This document shows, in pieces, positions 1 through 13,538 of a stretch of DNA of 59,056 bases. The stretch spans positions 1-59,056 of the forward strand of contig JAFWHB010000018.1 of assembly GCA_017512145.1 (NCBI GenBank), given 5' to 3'. The translations under genes and the position numbers were made by a program. The number at the start of each line of letters is the position of its first letter. The first letter of the stretch is position 1. Source of the stretch: Mogibacterium sp. (GTDB lineage Bacteria; Bacillota; Clostridia; Peptostreptococcales; Anaerovoracaceae). The notes under the pieces are model-generated. The model saw only the letters and a program-made list of their open reading frames with translations, did no database searches and was not told where the DNA came from.

Positions 1-156
1 GTCGATCTGATCGAATGCTACGTCTCCGCCGAGTCCATACTTTCTGTTAAGTACGGATGTGATTGCTGCTGTAAGAGTTGTCTTGCCGTGGTCAACGTGT
101 CCGATTGTTCCGATGTTGATATGCGGCTTGGTTCTCTCGTATTTCTGCTTAGCCAT
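1..156 (-). CDS. tuf: Elongation factor Tu, N-terminal fragment (cut by window edge)
   Basis: Only the first 52 codons lie in the window. They begin [20 protein letters not shown] and include the P-loop GHVDHGKTT, which is diagnostic for EF-Tu, the GTPase that brings aminoacyl-tRNA to the ribosome. The ATG is preceded by an AAGGAG ribosome binding site at about 163-168. It is the last gene of the str operon, 33 bases after the fusA stop, and was probably co-transcribed with rpsL, rpsG and fusA. The rest of the gene lies left of base 1. Nothing in the visible part is unusual. Confidence 0.97.
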   Translation of the reverse strand, partial: MAKQKYERTKPHINIGTIGHVDHGKTTLTAAITSVLNRKYGLGGDVAFDQID

Positions 157-189
157 TTTACATCTCCTTGTAAATTCAACTATGTTAAC

Positions 190-2256
<2,067 letters not shown>

Positions 2257-2310
2257 TATTTCCTCCCTTCTTACTGTAAACGGTTGACTGATATCTGCAT
2301 ATAGCGCAGA

Positions 2311-2865
<555 letters not shown>

Positions 2866-2982
2866 TCACACAGCTGTCCCCGCGGCGCTCTCTATTATAT
2901 AGAATAAAGAATGCCATAGTACTAGTAATAATTAATTTACGTTCTTGATCTTACGCTGTCTGCGTCTGATCTGAAGAGATCC

Positions 2983-3402
2983 TTACTTCTTAACTTTAGG
3001 TCTCTTAGCACCGTACTTTGAACGGCCCTGTCCACGGTTTGCAACTCCGGAAGCATCAAGTGTTCCTCTGATGATGTGATATCTTACACCAGGGAGGTCC
3101 TTAACTCTGCCGCCTCTTACAAGAACAACGCTGTGCTCCTGCAGGTTGTGTCCGATACCAGGGATGTAAGCTGTTACTTCCATTCCGTTTGTAAGACGAA
3201 CTCTTGCAACTTTTCTCAGAGCTGAATTCGGCTTCTTAGGAGTTACAGTCTTAACTGCTACGCATACTCCTCTCTTCTGTGGGGAGTTAACGTTGGTAAG
3301 AGTCTTACGAAGAGTGTTCATGTTCTTACCAAGAGCAGGAGCTGTTGACTTCTTAACTGTGCTCTGTCTTCCCTGACGTACTAACTGGTTAATTGTAGGC
3401 AT
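2983..3402 (-). CDS. rpsL: 30S ribosomal protein S12
   Basis: S12 sits at the decoding centre of the 30S subunit. The start at 3402 gives 139 residues beginning [12 protein letters not shown], matching the family; an upstream in-frame ATG would add 17 residues unlike S12 and lacks a good ribosome binding site, whereas AGAAAGGAGATAAG precedes the chosen start. The motif [11 protein letters not shown] is intact, so the lysines at which streptomycin resistance arises are of the sensitive type, as is the [11 protein letters not shown] loop. It is the first gene of the str operon, and a promoter is visible 72-100 bases upstream of the start. Confidence 0.97.
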   Translation of the reverse strand: MPTINQLVRQGRQSTVKKSTAPALGKNMNTLRKTLTNVNSPQKRGVCVAVKTVTPKKPNSALRKVARVRLTNGMEVTAYIPGIGHNLQEHSVVLVRGGRVKDLPGVRYHIIRGTLDASGVANRGQGRSKYGAKRPKVKK

Positions 3403-3473
3403 TCTTATCTCCTTTCTTCTGAATTTGTTTTCTATGTTCATGGCCCACTTCAAGATGGGTCTCGAACTTCATA

Positions 3474-3502
3474 AGTTTACAAGCAAAGCATTGCAAAGTC
3501 AA
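3474..3502 (-). promoter_or_regulatory. Promoter of the str operon (rpsL), with overlapping palindrome
   Basis: Reading the minus strand, TTGACT (3497-3502) and TAAACT (3474-3479) are separated by exactly 17 bases, a good SigA-type promoter for rpsL-rpsG-fusA-tuf. The -35 box lies inside a perfect inverted repeat with 9-base arms AAAGCATTG/CAATGCTTT (3485-3493 and 3500-3508), which is placed where an operator could be. Binding of a regulator is inference. Confidence 0.72.
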
Positions 3503-3550
3503 TGCTTTCTAAGATTTTTTGTCAGTTCAAAAGCATCTTTTTTGCTATAT

Positions 3551-3710
3551 AACAGGCAGTGAGCCCGCGAGACTTGTTGGAAGGTACGTCAGGACTTTCC
3601 AACCTCGAGCGGGATCACTTTCCTTTTTTCGTAAATAACAGGCAGTGAACCCGCGAGACTTGTTGGAAGGTCCGTCAGGACTTTCCAACCTCGAGCGGGA
3701 TCACTGCCTG
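3551..3710 (-). repeat. Two tandem 86-bp palindromic units between rpoC and rpsL
   Basis: Two near-identical units begin at 3551 and 3637 (period 86). Each folds into a long hairpin: an outer stem CAGGCAGTGA-CCCGC against its complement and an inner stem GTTGGAA-GTCC/GGAC-TTCCAAC closed by a TGAC loop. The left unit has lost the pairing of its outermost five bases. On the minus strand each is followed by a TGTTAT stretch and then an A-run, so a classical U-tract terminator is only weakly supported. The position right after the rpoC stop and before the rpsL promoter suggests that they end or insulate rpoBC transcription. Confidence 0.8.
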
Positions 3711-3714
3711 CTTA

Positions 3715-6700
3715 TTATTCTAGGATGACGGTTTCGCCGTATACGATTGGTTCTTCTTCTGGTGCATCTTCAGAAGCGGCATCTGCTGCCTGTCCTTCCT
3801 GTGCGCCGGCAAAGCTTTCGTCTGTATAGATCTCAGCCTTTCCGGTTCCGTGCATCATCCAGTCGTTATCGCCGTAATCGACTTCGATTCCGCTGTATCT
3901 CTTCATTCCTGTACCTGCAGGGATGAGCTTACCGATCATGACGTTCTCCTTGAGACCCTCAAGTCTGTCAGTCTTGCCCTTGATTGAAGCATCTGTCAGA
4001 ACTCTTGTTGTCTCCTGGAAGGAAGCTGCTGAGAGGAATGATGATGTAGCAAGAGCTGCCTTGGTGATACCGAGGAGCTGTCTTGCAGCTGTTGCAGGTT
4101 CGCCGCCTTCGGCTTCTGCTGCAGCATTTGCATCTTCGATCTCTCTTCTTGAGTACTGTCCGCCAGGGAGGAGTCCGGTGTCACCAGGCTTCTCAACTTT
4201 GTACTTGCTGAGCATCTGGCTTACGATGATCTCAACGTGCTTGTCGTTGATGTCTACACCCTGAGTCTTATATACTCTCTGAACTTCTCTGAGGAGGTAC
4301 TCATATACGCCCTGAACGCCGTTGAGTCTCATGATGTCATGAGGATCAAGAGGACCTCTTGTGATCTGGCTTCCGGCCTTGACTTCCTGACCGACTTCTA
4401 CGTTGATTCTGGCTCCGAATGGGATGATATAGTTCCTCTCACCGTCTGCTTCTCTTACAACAACGTCAGTCTTGTTGTCTTCTCTTGGCTCGATAGCTGT
4501 TACAATACCGTCGCCCTCACAGATTTCAGCAAGTCCCTTAGGTTTACGAGCCTCGAACAGCTCCTCAACTCTCGGGAGACCCTGAGTGATATCTGATCCG
4601 GCTACACCACCAGTATGGAATGTTCTCATTGTCAGCTGAGTACCCGGCTCACCGATGGACTGAGCAGCGATGATTCCGACAGCTTCGCCCGGAAGTACGA
4701 GTCTTCCTGTAGCCATGTTCTTACCGTAGCACTTAGCGCAAAGTCCGCTCTTTGCACGGCATGTCATAGCTGATCTGATCTTGACTGTCTTAACGCCACG
4801 CTTCTCGATGTCCTGAGCGATGTCGTCAGTGATGTACTCGTTAGCGCCGATAATAACTTCACCTGTTGCAGGATCGGTTACATCCTCAATGGTGAATCTG
4901 CCTGCGATTCTCTGCCAGAGCTTCTCGATCTCTTCCTTGCCATCCATGAAGGCGCGGACTTCGATACCTTCTGTTGTTCCGCAGTCAGTCTCATTGATGA
5001 TGATGCTGTGCGAAATATCTACAAGTCTTCTTGTCAGATATCCGGAGTCAGCTGTTCTGAGAGCTGTATCTGTAAGTCCCTTACGGGCACCGTTTGATGA
5101 AATGAAGTACTCCAGTATGGACAGACCCTCACGGAAGTTTGACTTGATAGGGATCTCTACAGTGTGACCTGTAGCGTTTGCCATCAGTCCTCTCATTCCG
5201 CCGATCTGGCTGATCTGGGACTTGTTACCTCTCGCACCGGAGTGAGCCATGATGTACAGGTTGTTCATGGTGCCGAGGTTATCCATCAGAGCGTCAGCTG
5301 TCTCAGCTGTAGCCTTTCTCCATGTAGCGATGACCTTGTCATATCTTTCCTTGTTGGACATGAGGCCGCGCTTGTAGAGAGCTTCGTAAGTATCTACTTC
5401 CTTCTCAGCAGCGCCGACGATCTCAGCCTTAGCTTCAGGGATCTCCATGTCGGAAATACTGATAGTTACAGCACTTACTGTTGAATAGTGATAGCCTGTA
5501 TCCTTGATGTAGTCAAGCATCAGAGCTGTCTCAGTGTTGCCGTGAACCTTGAAGCATGCAGCAATGATCTTTCCGAGCGCCTTCTTCTCGCAGAGGAAGT
5601 CAACTTCGAGTGAATATGGATCCTTGGATCTGTCGACAAATCCGAGGTCCTGCGGAAGTCCGCGGTTGAAGATAAATCTTCCGACTGTTGACTCGACGAG
5701 CTTACCAGGATCTCCCTCGTATGCGAACATACGGACTTTGACCTTGGCATGGATACCTACAACACCTGCGTTGTAAGCCATGATCATCTCGTCATAGTCA
5801 GCAAAGCACTTGCCGTCTCCTCTTTCAGCAGGACGGTTTCTCTCAGCACTGCCCGGATGTGTCAGGTAGTAACTTCCGAGGATCATGTCCTGTGTAGGGA
5901 TGGTGATAGGCGATCCGTCCTTAGGTGCCAGGATGTTGTTGACAGAGAGCATGAGGAATCTTGCCTCAGCCTGTGCCTCAACTGACAGAGGAACGTGAAC
6001 AGCCATCTGGTCTCCGTCGAAGTCGGCGTTGAACGCTGTACATACGAGCGGATGCAGCTTGATAGCTTTGCCCTCAACGAGTACTGGCTCAAATGCCTGG
6101 ATACCGAGTCTGTGGAGTGTAGGGGCACGGTTCAGGAGTACCGGGTGATCCTTGATGATGTAATCAAGAACGTCCCAGACTTCTGTATCGGCTCTCTCTA
6201 CCATCAGTCTTGCCTGCTTGGTGTTCTGTGCGATCTCTCTCTCTGTGAGCTCTCTCATGATGAAAGGCTTGAAGAGTTCGAGTGCCATTGTCTTAGGAAG
6301 TCCGCACTGATAGAACTTGAGGTCAGGTCCTACTACGATTACGGAACGTCCTGAGAAGTCAACTCTCTTACCGAGGAGGTTCTGACGGAATCTACCCTGC
6401 TTACCCTTGAGCATGTCGGACAGTGACTTGAGCTTACGTCCGCCTGCTCCCTGAACAGGTCTTCCTCTTCTGCCGTTGTCGATAAGTGCGTCTACGGATT
6501 CCTGAAGCATTCTCTTCTCGTTACGGATGATGATGTCAGGAGCTCCGAGCTCGTTGAGCTTCTTAAGTCTGTTATTACGGTTGATTACTCTTCTGTACAG
6601 ATCGTTGAGGTCGGATGTTGCGAATCTTCCTCCGTCGAGCTGTACCATAGGTCTGAGTTCAGGCGGAATGACCGGGATGACATCGAGGATCATCCACTCA

Positions 6701-7383
6701 GGTCTGTTGCCGGACTGCTTGAATGCTTCGATGACTTCAAGGATTTTGACGAGTCTGATCCTCTTCTGTCCGGAAGCCTTTACAAGCTGTTCTCTGAGCT
6801 CTACTGCCATCTTGTCTACATCGATATCCTCGAGCAGCTTCTTGATAGCCTCAGCTCCCATACCAGCCTGGAAGCTCTTGCCGTAAATCTCGCGAGCTTC
6901 GTTATACTCATCCTCTTCGATGACCTGCTTGTACTGGAACGGTGTGTCGCCAGGGTCAGTTACAACGTATGAGGCAAAGTAAAGTACCTTCTCGAGTTCC
7001 TTTGGTGTCATGTCAAGAACCAGACCGATTCTTGAAGGGATACCCTTGAAGTACCAGATGTGGGATACAGGTGAAACGAGCTGAATGTGTCCCATTCTCT
7101 CTCTTCTTACCTTAGACTTGGTTACCTCAACTCCGCAGTAAGGGCAGATAAGTCCCTTGTAACGGATCTTGTTGTACTTGCCGCAGCCGCAGACCCAGTC
7201 CTTAGTAGGTCCGAAAATTCTCTCGCAGAAGAGGCCGTCAAACTCAGGCTTGAGGGATCTGTAGTTGATGGTCTCAGGCTTGGTTACCTCACCGTGTGAC
7301 CAGCTCAGCATTTCCTCTGTTGAAGCCAGCTTGATCTGCAGGGATTCAATATTTCTAAGATCTTGGTTGTTATCTGTCATCAT
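3715..7383 (-). CDS. rpoC: DNA-directed RNA polymerase subunit beta'
   Basis: This is the catalytic clamp subunit of RNA polymerase, 1222 residues from the chosen start. The N-terminal zinc site CGCGKYNK...CPYCGVEV, the active-site NADFDGDQM that binds magnesium, the second cysteine cluster [13 protein letters not shown], and the acidic C-terminus are visible. I start at the ATG at 7383 because a GGAGGGAGGAAATATTATT ribosome binding region precedes it; a longer reading would overlap rpoB. Length and lack of large insertions fit the Bacillota type. The gene follows rpoB after 19 bases and is co-transcribed with it. The stop is followed at once by the tandem palindromes at 3551-3710. Confidence 0.98.
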   Translation of the reverse strand: MMTDNNQDLRNIESLQIKLASTEEMLSWSHGEVTKPETINYRSLKPEFDGLFCERIFGPTKDWVCGCGKYNKIRYKGLICPYCGVEVTKSKVRRERMGHIQLVSPVSHIWYFKGIPSRIGLVLDMTPKELEKVLYFASYVVTDPGDTPFQYKQVIEEDEYNEAREIYGKSFQAGMGAEAIKKLLEDIDVDKMAVELREQLVKASGQKRIRLVKILEVIEAFKQSGNRPEWMILDVIPVIPPELRPMVQLDGGRFATSDLNDLYRRVINRNNRLKKLNELGAPDIIIRNEKRMLQESVDALIDNGRRGRPVQGAGGRKLKSLSDMLKGKQGRFRQNLLGKRVDFSGRSVIVVGPDLKFYQCGLPKTMALELFKPFIMRELTEREIAQNTKQARLMVERADTEVWDVLDYIIKDHPVLLNRAPTLHRLGIQAFEPVLVEGKAIKLHPLVCTAFNADFDGDQMAVHVPLSVEAQAEARFLMLSVNNILAPKDGSPITIPTQDMILGSYYLTHPGSAERNRPAERGDGKCFADYDEMIMAYNAGVVGIHAKVKVRMFAYEGDPGKLVESTVGRFIFNRGLPQDLGFVDRSKDPYSLEVDFLCEKKALGKIIAACFKVHGNTETALMLDYIKDTGYHYSTVSAVTISISDMEIPEAKAEIVGAAEKEVDTYEALYKRGLMSNKERYDKVIATWRKATAETADALMDNLGTMNNLYIMAHSGARGNKSQISQIGGMRGLMANATGHTVEIPIKSNFREGLSILEYFISSNGARKGLTDTALRTADSGYLTRRLVDISHSIIINETDCGTTEGIEVRAFMDGKEEIEKLWQRIAGRFTIEDVTDPATGEVIIGANEYITDDIAQDIEKRGVKTVKIRSAMTCRAKSGLCAKCYGKNMATGRLVLPGEAVGIIAAQSIGEPGTQLTMRTFHTGGVAGSDITQGLPRVEELFEARKPKGLAEICEGDGIVTAIEPREDNKTDVVVREADGERNYIIPFGARINVEVGQEVKAGSQITRGPLDPHDIMRLNGVQGVYEYLLREVQRVYKTQGVDINDKHVEIIVSQMLSKYKVEKPGDTGLLPGGQYSRREIEDANAAAEAEGGEPATAARQLLGITKAALATSSFLSAASFQETTRVLTDASIKGKTDRLEGLKENVMIGKLIPAGTGMKRYSGIEVDYGDNDWMMHGTGKAEIYTDESFAGAQEGQAADAASEDAPEEEPIVYGETVILE

Positions 7384-7402
7384 AATAATATTTCCTCCCT
7401 CC

Positions 7403-10400
7403 TTACTCTTCTTCTGCATAAGTCTCGTCTGCCTCAGCATCTCTGAGTTCATCGAGGCTTTCCATTTCTACTGCGTCTGTGAGATCCATGTCAGGCTCAG
7501 CATAAGCTCCTGCAAGACCCTTGAGGAATTCGGAGAGTCCGCTCTCATCGTCCTCATCATCTGCAGCACTCAGCTCAGCAGCTGCATATGCTGCCTCTTC
7601 GTCCTGTTCATGTTCTCTTCTCTCACGCTCTGCTCTTCTGTCATTCTCGCTGAGCATTCTGTCAAGTGTGAGAGCTCCGTCATACTCAGAAGTCTCTCTG
7701 ATCCTGATCTCGCTGTCATCGCCGGCCTTGGTCTTGATGTCGAGTGCGAGTGACTGGAGTTCCTTGATGAGTACCTTGAAGGACTCAGGAATACCAGGTT
7801 CAGGGATGTTGACTCCATTGATGATGGATTCATATGTCTTAGTTCTTCCGATGATATCGTCGGACTTGACGGTCAGGATCTCCTGGAGTGTGTATGCAGC
7901 ACCGTAAGCTTCGAGTGCCCATACCTCCATCTCTCCGAATCTCTGTCCTCCGAACTGTGCCTTACCTCCGAGAGGCTGCTGTGTTACGAGGGAGTAAGGT
8001 CCGATTGATCTTGCGTGGATCTTGTCGTCTACCAGGTGGTGGAGCTTGAGCATGTACATGTAACCTACAGTTACAGGGTTGTCAAAGTACTCACCTGTAC
8101 GTCCGTCTCTGAGTCTCAGCTTACCAGTCTCAGGATATCCTTCTTCCTTGAGCATCTGGATAACGTCCTTCTCGCTTGCTCCGTCGAATACTGGTGTTGA
8201 GATGTACCAGCCCTTTGACTTAGCTGCAAGTCCGAGGTGGACTTCAAGTACCTGTCCTACGTTCATACGTGACGGTACACCCAGAGGGTTCAGCATTACC
8301 TGCAGTGGCTCACCGTCTTCCTTGAACGGCATGTCTTCCTGTGGCAGGATCCTTGAGATAACACCCTTGTTACCGTGACGTCCGGCCATCTTATCTCCGA
8401 CGTTGATCTTTCTCTTGGTAGCAACGTAGACTCTTACGATCTTGTTGACTCCCGGAGGAAGCTCAGAGCTGTTGGATTTGTCGAATACTCTTACGTCGAT
8501 TACGATACCCTCTTCGCCGTGAGGCAGCTTGAGTGAAGAATCTCTGACTTCCTTGGACTTCTCGCCAAAGATAGCACGGAGCATTCTTGCTTCCGGTGTG
8601 AGATCTGTCTCGCTCTTAGGAGTGAGCTTGCCGACGAGGATGTCATTGGACTTAACCTCAGCTCCGATTCTGATGATACCCTCTTCATCGAGCTCCTTGA
8701 GCATTTCGCTTGGGAGGTTAGGGATATCTCTTGTGATTTCTTCAGGTCCGAGCTTGGTGTCTCTTGCTTCGCACTCATGCTTCTCGATGTGGAGTGATGT
8801 AAGTACATCGTCCATGAGAAGTCTCTCGTTCAGGATGATAGCGTCCTCGTAGTTGTAACCTTCCCATGTCATGAATCCGATGAGGAGGTTCTTACCGAGT
8901 GAAATCTCTCCGAGGTTAGTCGAAGGACCATCTGCTACTACTTCACCTGCTTCGAGGTGCTCGCCATAGCTGACGATAGGTCTCTGGTTGATGCATGTTC
9001 CCTGGTTGGAACGCTTGAACTTGAGCATTCTGTACTCATCAACCATGCCATTGTCGTCTCTTGTGATTCTTACTCTGTTGGCATCAACAAAAGTAACAGT
9101 ACCTGCGCTCTTACACAGAACTACTGCACCGGAGTCGCATGCAGCCTTGTACTCGATACCTGTTCCTACATAAGGAGCCTCAGTAACGAGCAGAGGAACT
9201 GCCTGTCTCTGCATGTTAGATCCCATCAGAGCTCTGTTAGCGTCGTCGTTCTCCAGGAACGGGATCATAGCAGTAGCTACAGAAACTACCTGCTTAGGTG
9301 ATACGTCCATGTAGTCGACTTCGCTTCTCGGAACCATGGTGATCTCACCCTTGATTCCTCTTACAGCTACCTTGTTGTTGACAAAGTGACCTTCAGCGTC
9401 GAGCGGCTCGTTAGCCTGTGCTACGATCATGAGATCCTCGTCTGCAGCTGCAAGATATTCTACGTTAGTTGTTACGACACCAGTCTCCTTGTCTACCTTA
9501 CGGTATGGAGTCTCGATGAAGCCATATTCATTGATGATGCCGTATGTTGTAAGGGAACCGATAAGTCCGATGTTAGGACCTTCAGGAGTCTCGATCGGGC
9601 ACATTCTTCCGTAGTGGGAATAGTGTACGTCTCTTACTTCCATTCCGGCTCTCTCTCTTGACAGACCGCCAGGTCCGAGAGCTGACAGTCTTCTCTTGTG
9701 TGTGAGCTCAGCAAGCGGGTTGTTCTGGTCCATGAACTGTGAGAGCTGTGATGAACCGAAGAACTCCTTGATTGCTGCTGTTACAGGTCTGATGTTGATC
9801 AGCTGCTGAGGAGTTGAGTTCTCAGTAGTCATTCTCTCTCTGATAGTCTTCTCCATTCTTGCAAAGCCGATTCTGCACTGATTCTGCAGCAGCTCGCCTA
9901 CTGACTTAAGTCTTCTGTTGCTCAGGTGGTCGATATCGTCGATATCGCCGATTCCGCAGTTGAGGTTGAGGAAGTAGCTGACTGAAGCAATGATATCCTC
10001 AAGGATGATGTGCTTAGGGCTAAGCTCCTTCTTCCTGTTAGCGATAGCAGCTCTCAGCTTGTCCTCGTCTCCTGCAGCCTGCTCAATGATCTCCTTGAGA
10101 ACAGGATAGAATACCTTCTCGGAGAGCTTGTATGGTGTCAGGTCGATGTCAAGATACTTTGCAGGATCTACGAAGTTGTTGCCGATAACCTTGGTAACTA
10201 CCTTGTCCTGATCCTCTCTCTTGCTGTAAACGTGAACGGATTCAACGCCTGCATCCTCGATGACCATAGCCATCTCTCTTGAGATAGTTCCGTCCTTCTC
10301 AACAAGGATCTCTCCTGTGTTAGGATCGATTACATCCTCTGCAGCTACTGCATCAACAAGTCTGTCATGCAGTCCGAGCTTGCGGTTATATTTAAATCTT

Positions 10401-11233
10401 CCTACCTTGGCAAGATCGTAACGTCTCTCATCGAAGAGAAGAGCCATCAGCATGGATCTTGCGTTCTCTACTGTAGGAGGCTCACCAGGTCTCAGTCTTC
10501 TGTAAAGTTCTCTGAGTCCCTCTGCACTGTTTCTCGTTGTGTCTTTCTCAAGAGTCTTCATCAGTCTGTCATCTTCACCGAAGATAGCGATGATGTCCTC
10601 ATTGCTGCTGAGTGCAAGTGCATCAGGATCAATGATTCCGAGAGCTCTGAGGAAGGATGTCAGAGGCTGCTTTCTTGTTCTGTCTACTCTGACATAAAGA
10701 ATACCCTGTGAATCTGTTTCGTATTCAAGCCATGCACCTCTGTTAGGGATGACCTGTGAGCTGAACAGCTTCTGGTTTGACTTATCTGTCGCAGCATCAA
10801 AGTATGGGCCAGGTGAACGTACCATCTGTGTTACGATAGCTCTCTCTGCTCCGTTGTATACGAATGTGCCCTTCTCTGTCATCAGAGGGAAATCTCCCAT
10901 GAAGACATCCTGCTCCTTGATCTCACCGGTCTCACGGTTGATCAGTCTGACCTTGACTGTAAGGGAAGTTGCATAAGTTGCATCTCTCTCCTTGCACTCT
11001 TCCTGGTCATACTTAGGAGTATCTGAGAAATGATAATCTGCAAATTCCAGACTCAGAGTATTAGTCGTATCACGGATTGGCGATACGTCCTCGAGGACCT
11101 CTCCAAGGCCCTCTTCGATAAACCACTTGTATGACTTTGTCTGAACATCGATGAGGTTAGGCATTTCGCAAACTTCATTGATCTTAGCGAAAGTCATACG
11201 TTCTTTTCTTCCAACTTTGATTGGTTGTGGCAT
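7403..11233 (-). CDS. rpoB: DNA-directed RNA polymerase subunit beta
   Basis: The protein has 1276 residues and starts [20 protein letters not shown] after an AGAAGGAGTAC ribosome binding site. The rifampicin-binding segment reads [20 protein letters not shown] followed by [10 protein letters not shown], with the D, H and S positions where resistance arises all of the sensitive type. Other RNAP motifs such as [10 protein letters not shown] and [20 protein letters not shown] are present. The C-terminus carries a long acidic, low-complexity tail of roughly 80 residues rich in Glu, Asp and Ala, as seen in several Clostridia. It is transcribed with rpoC; an unusually structured 460-base spacer separates it from rplL. 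Confidence 0.98.
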   Translation of the reverse strand: MPQPIKVGRKERMTFAKINEVCEMPNLIDVQTKSYKWFIEEGLGEVLEDVSPIRDTTNTLSLEFADYHFSDTPKYDQEECKERDATYATSLTVKVRLINRETGEIKEQDVFMGDFPLMTEKGTFVYNGAERAIVTQMVRSPGPYFDAATDKSNQKLFSSQVIPNRGAWLEYETDSQGILYVRVDRTRKQPLTSFLRALGIIDPDALALSSNEDIIAIFGEDDRLMKTLEKDTTRNSAEGLRELYRRLRPGEPPTVENARSMLMALLFDERRYDLAKVGRFKYNRKLGLHDRLVDAVAAEDVIDPNTGEILVEKDGTISREMAMVIEDAGVESVHVYSKREDQDKVVTKVIGNNFVDPAKYLDIDLTPYKLSEKVFYPVLKEIIEQAAGDEDKLRAAIANRKKELSPKHIILEDIIASVSYFLNLNCGIGDIDDIDHLSNRRLKSVGELLQNQCRIGFARMEKTIRERMTTENSTPQQLINIRPVTAAIKEFFGSSQLSQFMDQNNPLAELTHKRRLSALGPGGLSRERAGMEVRDVHYSHYGRMCPIETPEGPNIGLIGSLTTYGIINEYGFIETPYRKVDKETGVVTTNVEYLAAADEDLMIVAQANEPLDAEGHFVNNKVAVRGIKGEITMVPRSEVDYMDVSPKQVVSVATAMIPFLENDDANRALMGSNMQRQAVPLLVTEAPYVGTGIEYKAACDSGAVVLCKSAGTVTFVDANRVRITRDDNGMVDEYRMLKFKRSNQGTCINQRPIVSYGEHLEAGEVVADGPSTNLGEISLGKNLLIGFMTWEGYNYEDAIILNERLLMDDVLTSLHIEKHECEARDTKLGPEEITRDIPNLPSEMLKELDEEGIIRIGAEVKSNDILVGKLTPKSETDLTPEARMLRAIFGEKSKEVRDSSLKLPHGEEGIVIDVRVFDKSNSSELPPGVNKIVRVYVATKRKINVGDKMAGRHGNKGVISRILPQEDMPFKEDGEPLQVMLNPLGVPSRMNVGQVLEVHLGLAAKSKGWYISTPVFDGASEKDVIQMLKEEGYPETGKLRLRDGRTGEYFDNPVTVGYMYMLKLHHLVDDKIHARSIGPYSLVTQQPLGGKAQFGGQRFGEMEVWALEAYGAAYTLQEILTVKSDDIIGRTKTYESIINGVNIPEPGIPESFKVLIKELQSLALDIKTKAGDDSEIRIRETSEYDGALTLDRMLSENDRRAERERREHEQDEEAAYAAAELSAADDEDDESGLSEFLKGLAGAYAEPDMDLTDAVEMESLDELRDAEADETYAEEE

Positions 11234-11277
11234 TTTGTACTCCTTCTACTTGGTTCTTTGTGTAATATCTTATATAC

Positions 11278-11397
11278 AGTTGATACGGCTACCTTTCGGA
11301 TGCGTCTTCCAGGGATTTATTTTCGGAGCTTTTCTCCGCATAGGCGGTTCGCTCCTACCATAAATCCGGGCGGCGCATCCGAAACGCGTATCAACTG
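11278..11397 (-). promoter_or_regulatory. 120-nt multi-helix hairpin in the rplL-rpoB spacer
   Basis: The arms pair in ordered helices: CAGTTGATACG with CGTATCAACTG (11 bp), TTTCGGATGCG with CGCATCCGAAA (11 bp), GGATTTAT with ATAAATCC (8 bp), GGAGC with GCTCC, and CCGC with GCGG at the tip. Internal loops separate the helices. The structure ends about 45 bases before the rpoB start. No U-tract follows on the minus strand, so it is more likely an RNA processing site (an RNase III substrate lies in the same spacer in E. coli) or a regulatory element than a terminator. Confidence 0.75.
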
Positions 11398-11693
11398 AAT
11401 CTAATTGTTTTTCAAAAAGAACAAATTATTCGTCGTTGAGGGGGGATTTTTGCCTTATTTTGAGCGGTTTTTGCCCCCTTTTAAACGCACGAAATGAGCC
11501 TCGTAGCCGGGGCTCATTATATTGCGTGGTTCGGACCAATATCGCATGGTCCAATTTTTGTTTGTACTCCCTTACGGAAGTAAGGTGAGAAACTAATTAT
11601 GTCTCGCTGACTGCTGGTGCAGAACGAGGTGGCTCGCCGGCAGCCGGTTCTTAGCGACTCACATGCCGTCAGCGAGCTATCAATTTGCGAAAC
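11398..11693 (-). terminator. Structured rplL downstream region with attenuator/terminator-like hairpins
   Basis: No gene is visible here. Going downstream from rplL on the minus strand there are four stem-loops. CTCGCTGAC/GTCAGCGAG (11603-11676) encloses an inner CCGGCTGCCGG hairpin. CCTTAC/GTAAGG spans 11570-11585. GGACC/GGTCC spans 11533-11552 and is preceded by a U-rich run. AATGAGCC/GGCTCATT (11493-11518) is followed by TTCGTGCGTTT. The last is the best terminator or attenuator candidate, which would let rplL be expressed above rpoBC. No promoter with a good -35 was found, only an isolated TATAAT. Confidence 0.5.
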
Positions 11694-12059
11694 TTACTGG
11701 AGTTCTACTACAGCGCCAACTGCCTCGAGTGCTTCCTTCAGTGCGTTAGCCTCAGCTGCCTCTACGTTCTCCTTAATTGCTGCTGGAGCGGAGTCTACGA
11801 GAGCCTTAGCTTCCTTCAGTCCAAGTCCTGTAGCTTCTCTTACAGCCTTGATAACCTTGATCTTTTCCTGACCGATCTCCTTCAGGATTACGTTGAAGTC
11901 TGTCTTCTCTTCTTCTTCAGCTGCTGCTGCGCCACCTGCTGCAGGTGCTGCTACTGCTACTGCGGATACGCCGAACTCTTCCTCAAGAGCCTTAACGAGC
12001 TCGTTGATCTCAAGAATAGTCATGCTCTTCAGAGCCTCGATGATCTGTTCCTTGTTCAT
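11694..12059 (-). CDS. rplL: 50S ribosomal protein L7/L12
   Basis: This 121-residue stalk protein recruits translation GTPases to the ribosome. The N-terminal dimerisation helices (residues 1-35), an Ala/Gly/Glu-rich hinge (about 36-52) and the C-terminal factor-binding domain, including [20 protein letters not shown], are all present. It lies 70 bases downstream of rplJ and would be translated from the same L10-controlled message. The AAAAAGGAGAAATAAA site before the ATG is strong, as expected for a protein present in several copies per ribosome. Confidence 0.98.
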   Translation of the reverse strand: MNKEQIIEALKSMTILEINELVKALEEEFGVSAVAVAAPAAGGAAAAEEEEKTDFNVILKEIGQEKIKVIKAVREATGLGLKEAKALVDSAPAAIKENVEAAEANALKEALEAVGAVVELQ

Positions 12060-12129
12060 TTTATTTCTCCTTTTTCTAATTCTGTGGAACTATGCGGCTG
12101 CTAAGCCGCGGTCAAAATATTCGATGTAA

Positions 12130-12621
12130 TTAAGCGTCCTTCTCTGCGATTGCTTTGAGGGTAAGTGCGAGCTTTGTCATTGGGCTCTGGATGCTTCCCA
12201 TGAATCTTGCGATGAGTTCTTCCTTTGATGGGATTGTTGCGAACTCTTCTACCATGGCTTTGTCATAAACCTGGCCTTCAACTACGCCGCCCTTGAATGC
12301 CATCTTCTTATAATCCTTGATGGCCTTAGCGAGTACTCTTGCTCCTGCAGTGATATCATCACCACTGAATGCGAGAGCTGTTGAACCCTTGAGGATATCA
12401 CCGAATGCCTCGTAAGGCTCTCCGTCGATAGCTCTCTTGATAAGGGTGTTCTTATATACTGTGTAGCTTACGCCTTCCTTGCGGAGATCAGCTCTCAGCT
12501 TGTCGGCTTCTTCTACTGTAAGTCCAAGATAGTCAACGGCTACTACGGAAGAAGCGTTTTCGAACTTTTCCTTGATCTCGTCGATGACGATCTGCTTGGC
12601 TTGCTTTGCTGCTACAGACAT
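12130..12621 (-). CDS. rplJ: 50S ribosomal protein L10
   Basis: L10 anchors the L7/L12 dimers to 23S rRNA at the stalk base. The start at 12621 gives 163 residues beginning MSVAAKQAKQIVIDEIKEKF, preceded by GAAAGGAGACAAA. The open frame extends 42 codons further upstream, but that stretch is the structured L10 leader and not coding. The conserved N-terminal globular domain (residues 1-135, with LTVEEADKLRADLRK) and the C-terminal helix that carries L12 are visible. Autogenous control through the leader is expected. Confidence 0.96.
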   Translation of the reverse strand: MSVAAKQAKQIVIDEIKEKFENASSVVAVDYLGLTVEEADKLRADLRKEGVSYTVYKNTLIKRAIDGEPYEAFGDILKGSTALAFSGDDITAGARVLAKAIKDYKKMAFKGGVVEGQVYDKAMVEEFATIPSKEELIARFMGSIQSPMTKLALTLKAIAEKDA

Positions 12622-12634
12622 TTTGTCTCCTTTC

Positions 12635-12795
12635 CTGAGCGATGTCCTGTCGCTCATAGTTGTGGTCTTGTAGGTACAAAATACCCCGCAATCTGAGGCA
12701 GACTGCGAGGTCAATTTATAATTGTACCTCGGCGGGAAATTAAGCACTAGGCACCCGCTGTCTCAGGTTGGATATTCTATTCCAGTGTCTCTGAT
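12635..12795 (-). promoter_or_regulatory. L10 leader (ribosomal protein autoregulatory RNA)
   Basis: The 177-base gap between rplA and rplJ reads on the minus strand as a typical L10 leader: CTGGAATAGAATATCCAACC, then GAGACAGCGGGTGCC, then TTTCCCGCC. These form the kink-turn-containing L10(L12)4 binding helix seen in Bacillota. A hairpin at 12684-12710 (CCTCGCAGTCTG against CAGATTGCGGGG) followed by TATTTTG resembles the attenuator/terminator half, and flanking GGTACAA/TTGTACC could form the alternative helix. Excess L10-L12 would favour termination before rplJL. Confidence 0.82.
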
Positions 12796-12798
12796 AAA

Positions 12799-13494
12799 TT
12801 ACAGAGAAAGTGTTGCAGGATTGATCTTGACTCCAGGGCTCATTGTTGATGCGATGGTAATGCTCTTGAAGTACTGACCCTTAGCTGCTGCCGGCTTAGC
12901 CTTAGCGATAGCCTGGATGAGAGCGTTAGCGTTCTCAGCGAGCTGCTCTTCAGTGAATGACTTCTTACCGATGATGCAGTGAATGATATTGGACTTGTCA
13001 AGTCTGTACTCAACCTTACCAGCCTTGATGTCCTCAAGAGCCTTAGTGAGGTCCATAGTAACTGTTCCTGACTTAGGGTTTGGCATGAGTCCTCTAGGTC
13101 CGAGAATCTTACCGAGACGTCCGACAACACCCATCATATCAGGTGTAGCAACTACTGCGTCGAAGTCGAACCAGTTCTCATTCTTGATTCTGTCAGCCAT
13201 ATCCTCAGCGCCAACGAAATCTGCTCCGGCTGCCTGTGCTTCCTCTGCCTTAGGTCCCTTAGCGAATACGAGAACCTTCTTGGTCTTACCAGTTCCGTGA
13301 GGAAGAACCATAGCGCCTCTTACCTGCTGGTCTGCGTGTCTTCCGTCTACTCCGAGTCGGAAATGCATCTCAACAGTCTCGTCGAACTTTGCATTCTCAA
13401 AGCTCTTGATCAGCTTAACTGCTGATGTTACGTCTACGAGCTCGTGCTTGTCATATCCGCCAGCGAGAGCTGCGTATCTTTTTGATCTTTTCAT
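12799..13494 (-). CDS. rplA: 50S ribosomal protein L1
   Basis: This 231-residue protein is full length for L1, the mobile stalk protein that contacts the E-site tRNA. Characteristic segments are [14 protein letters not shown] [35 protein letters not shown] and the C-terminal [16 protein letters not shown] ending. It is preceded by AAGGAGGATTTAA and follows rplK after 44 bases. It ends immediately before the L10 leader. L1 often represses its own operon in other bacteria by binding mRNA; I did not identify its binding mimic here. Confidence 0.98.
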   Translation of the reverse strand: MKRSKRYAALAGGYDKHELVDVTSAVKLIKSFENAKFDETVEMHFRLGVDGRHADQQVRGAMVLPHGTGKTKKVLVFAKGPKAEEAQAAGADFVGAEDMADRIKNENWFDFDAVVATPDMMGVVGRLGKILGPRGLMPNPKSGTVTMDLTKALEDIKAGKVEYRLDKSNIIHCIIGKKSFTEEQLAENANALIQAIAKAKPAAAKGQYFKSITIASTMSPGVKINPATLSL

Positions 13495-13538
13495 TTAAAT
13501 CCTCCTTGTGGTACTAGCGGCGTCTGCCTCCCACTGAA

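Noticed and set aside
3403..3453. Longer rpsL reading frame (17 extra codons)
   Set aside because: The extension lacks an appropriate ribosome binding site and does not look like S12; the start at 3402 does.
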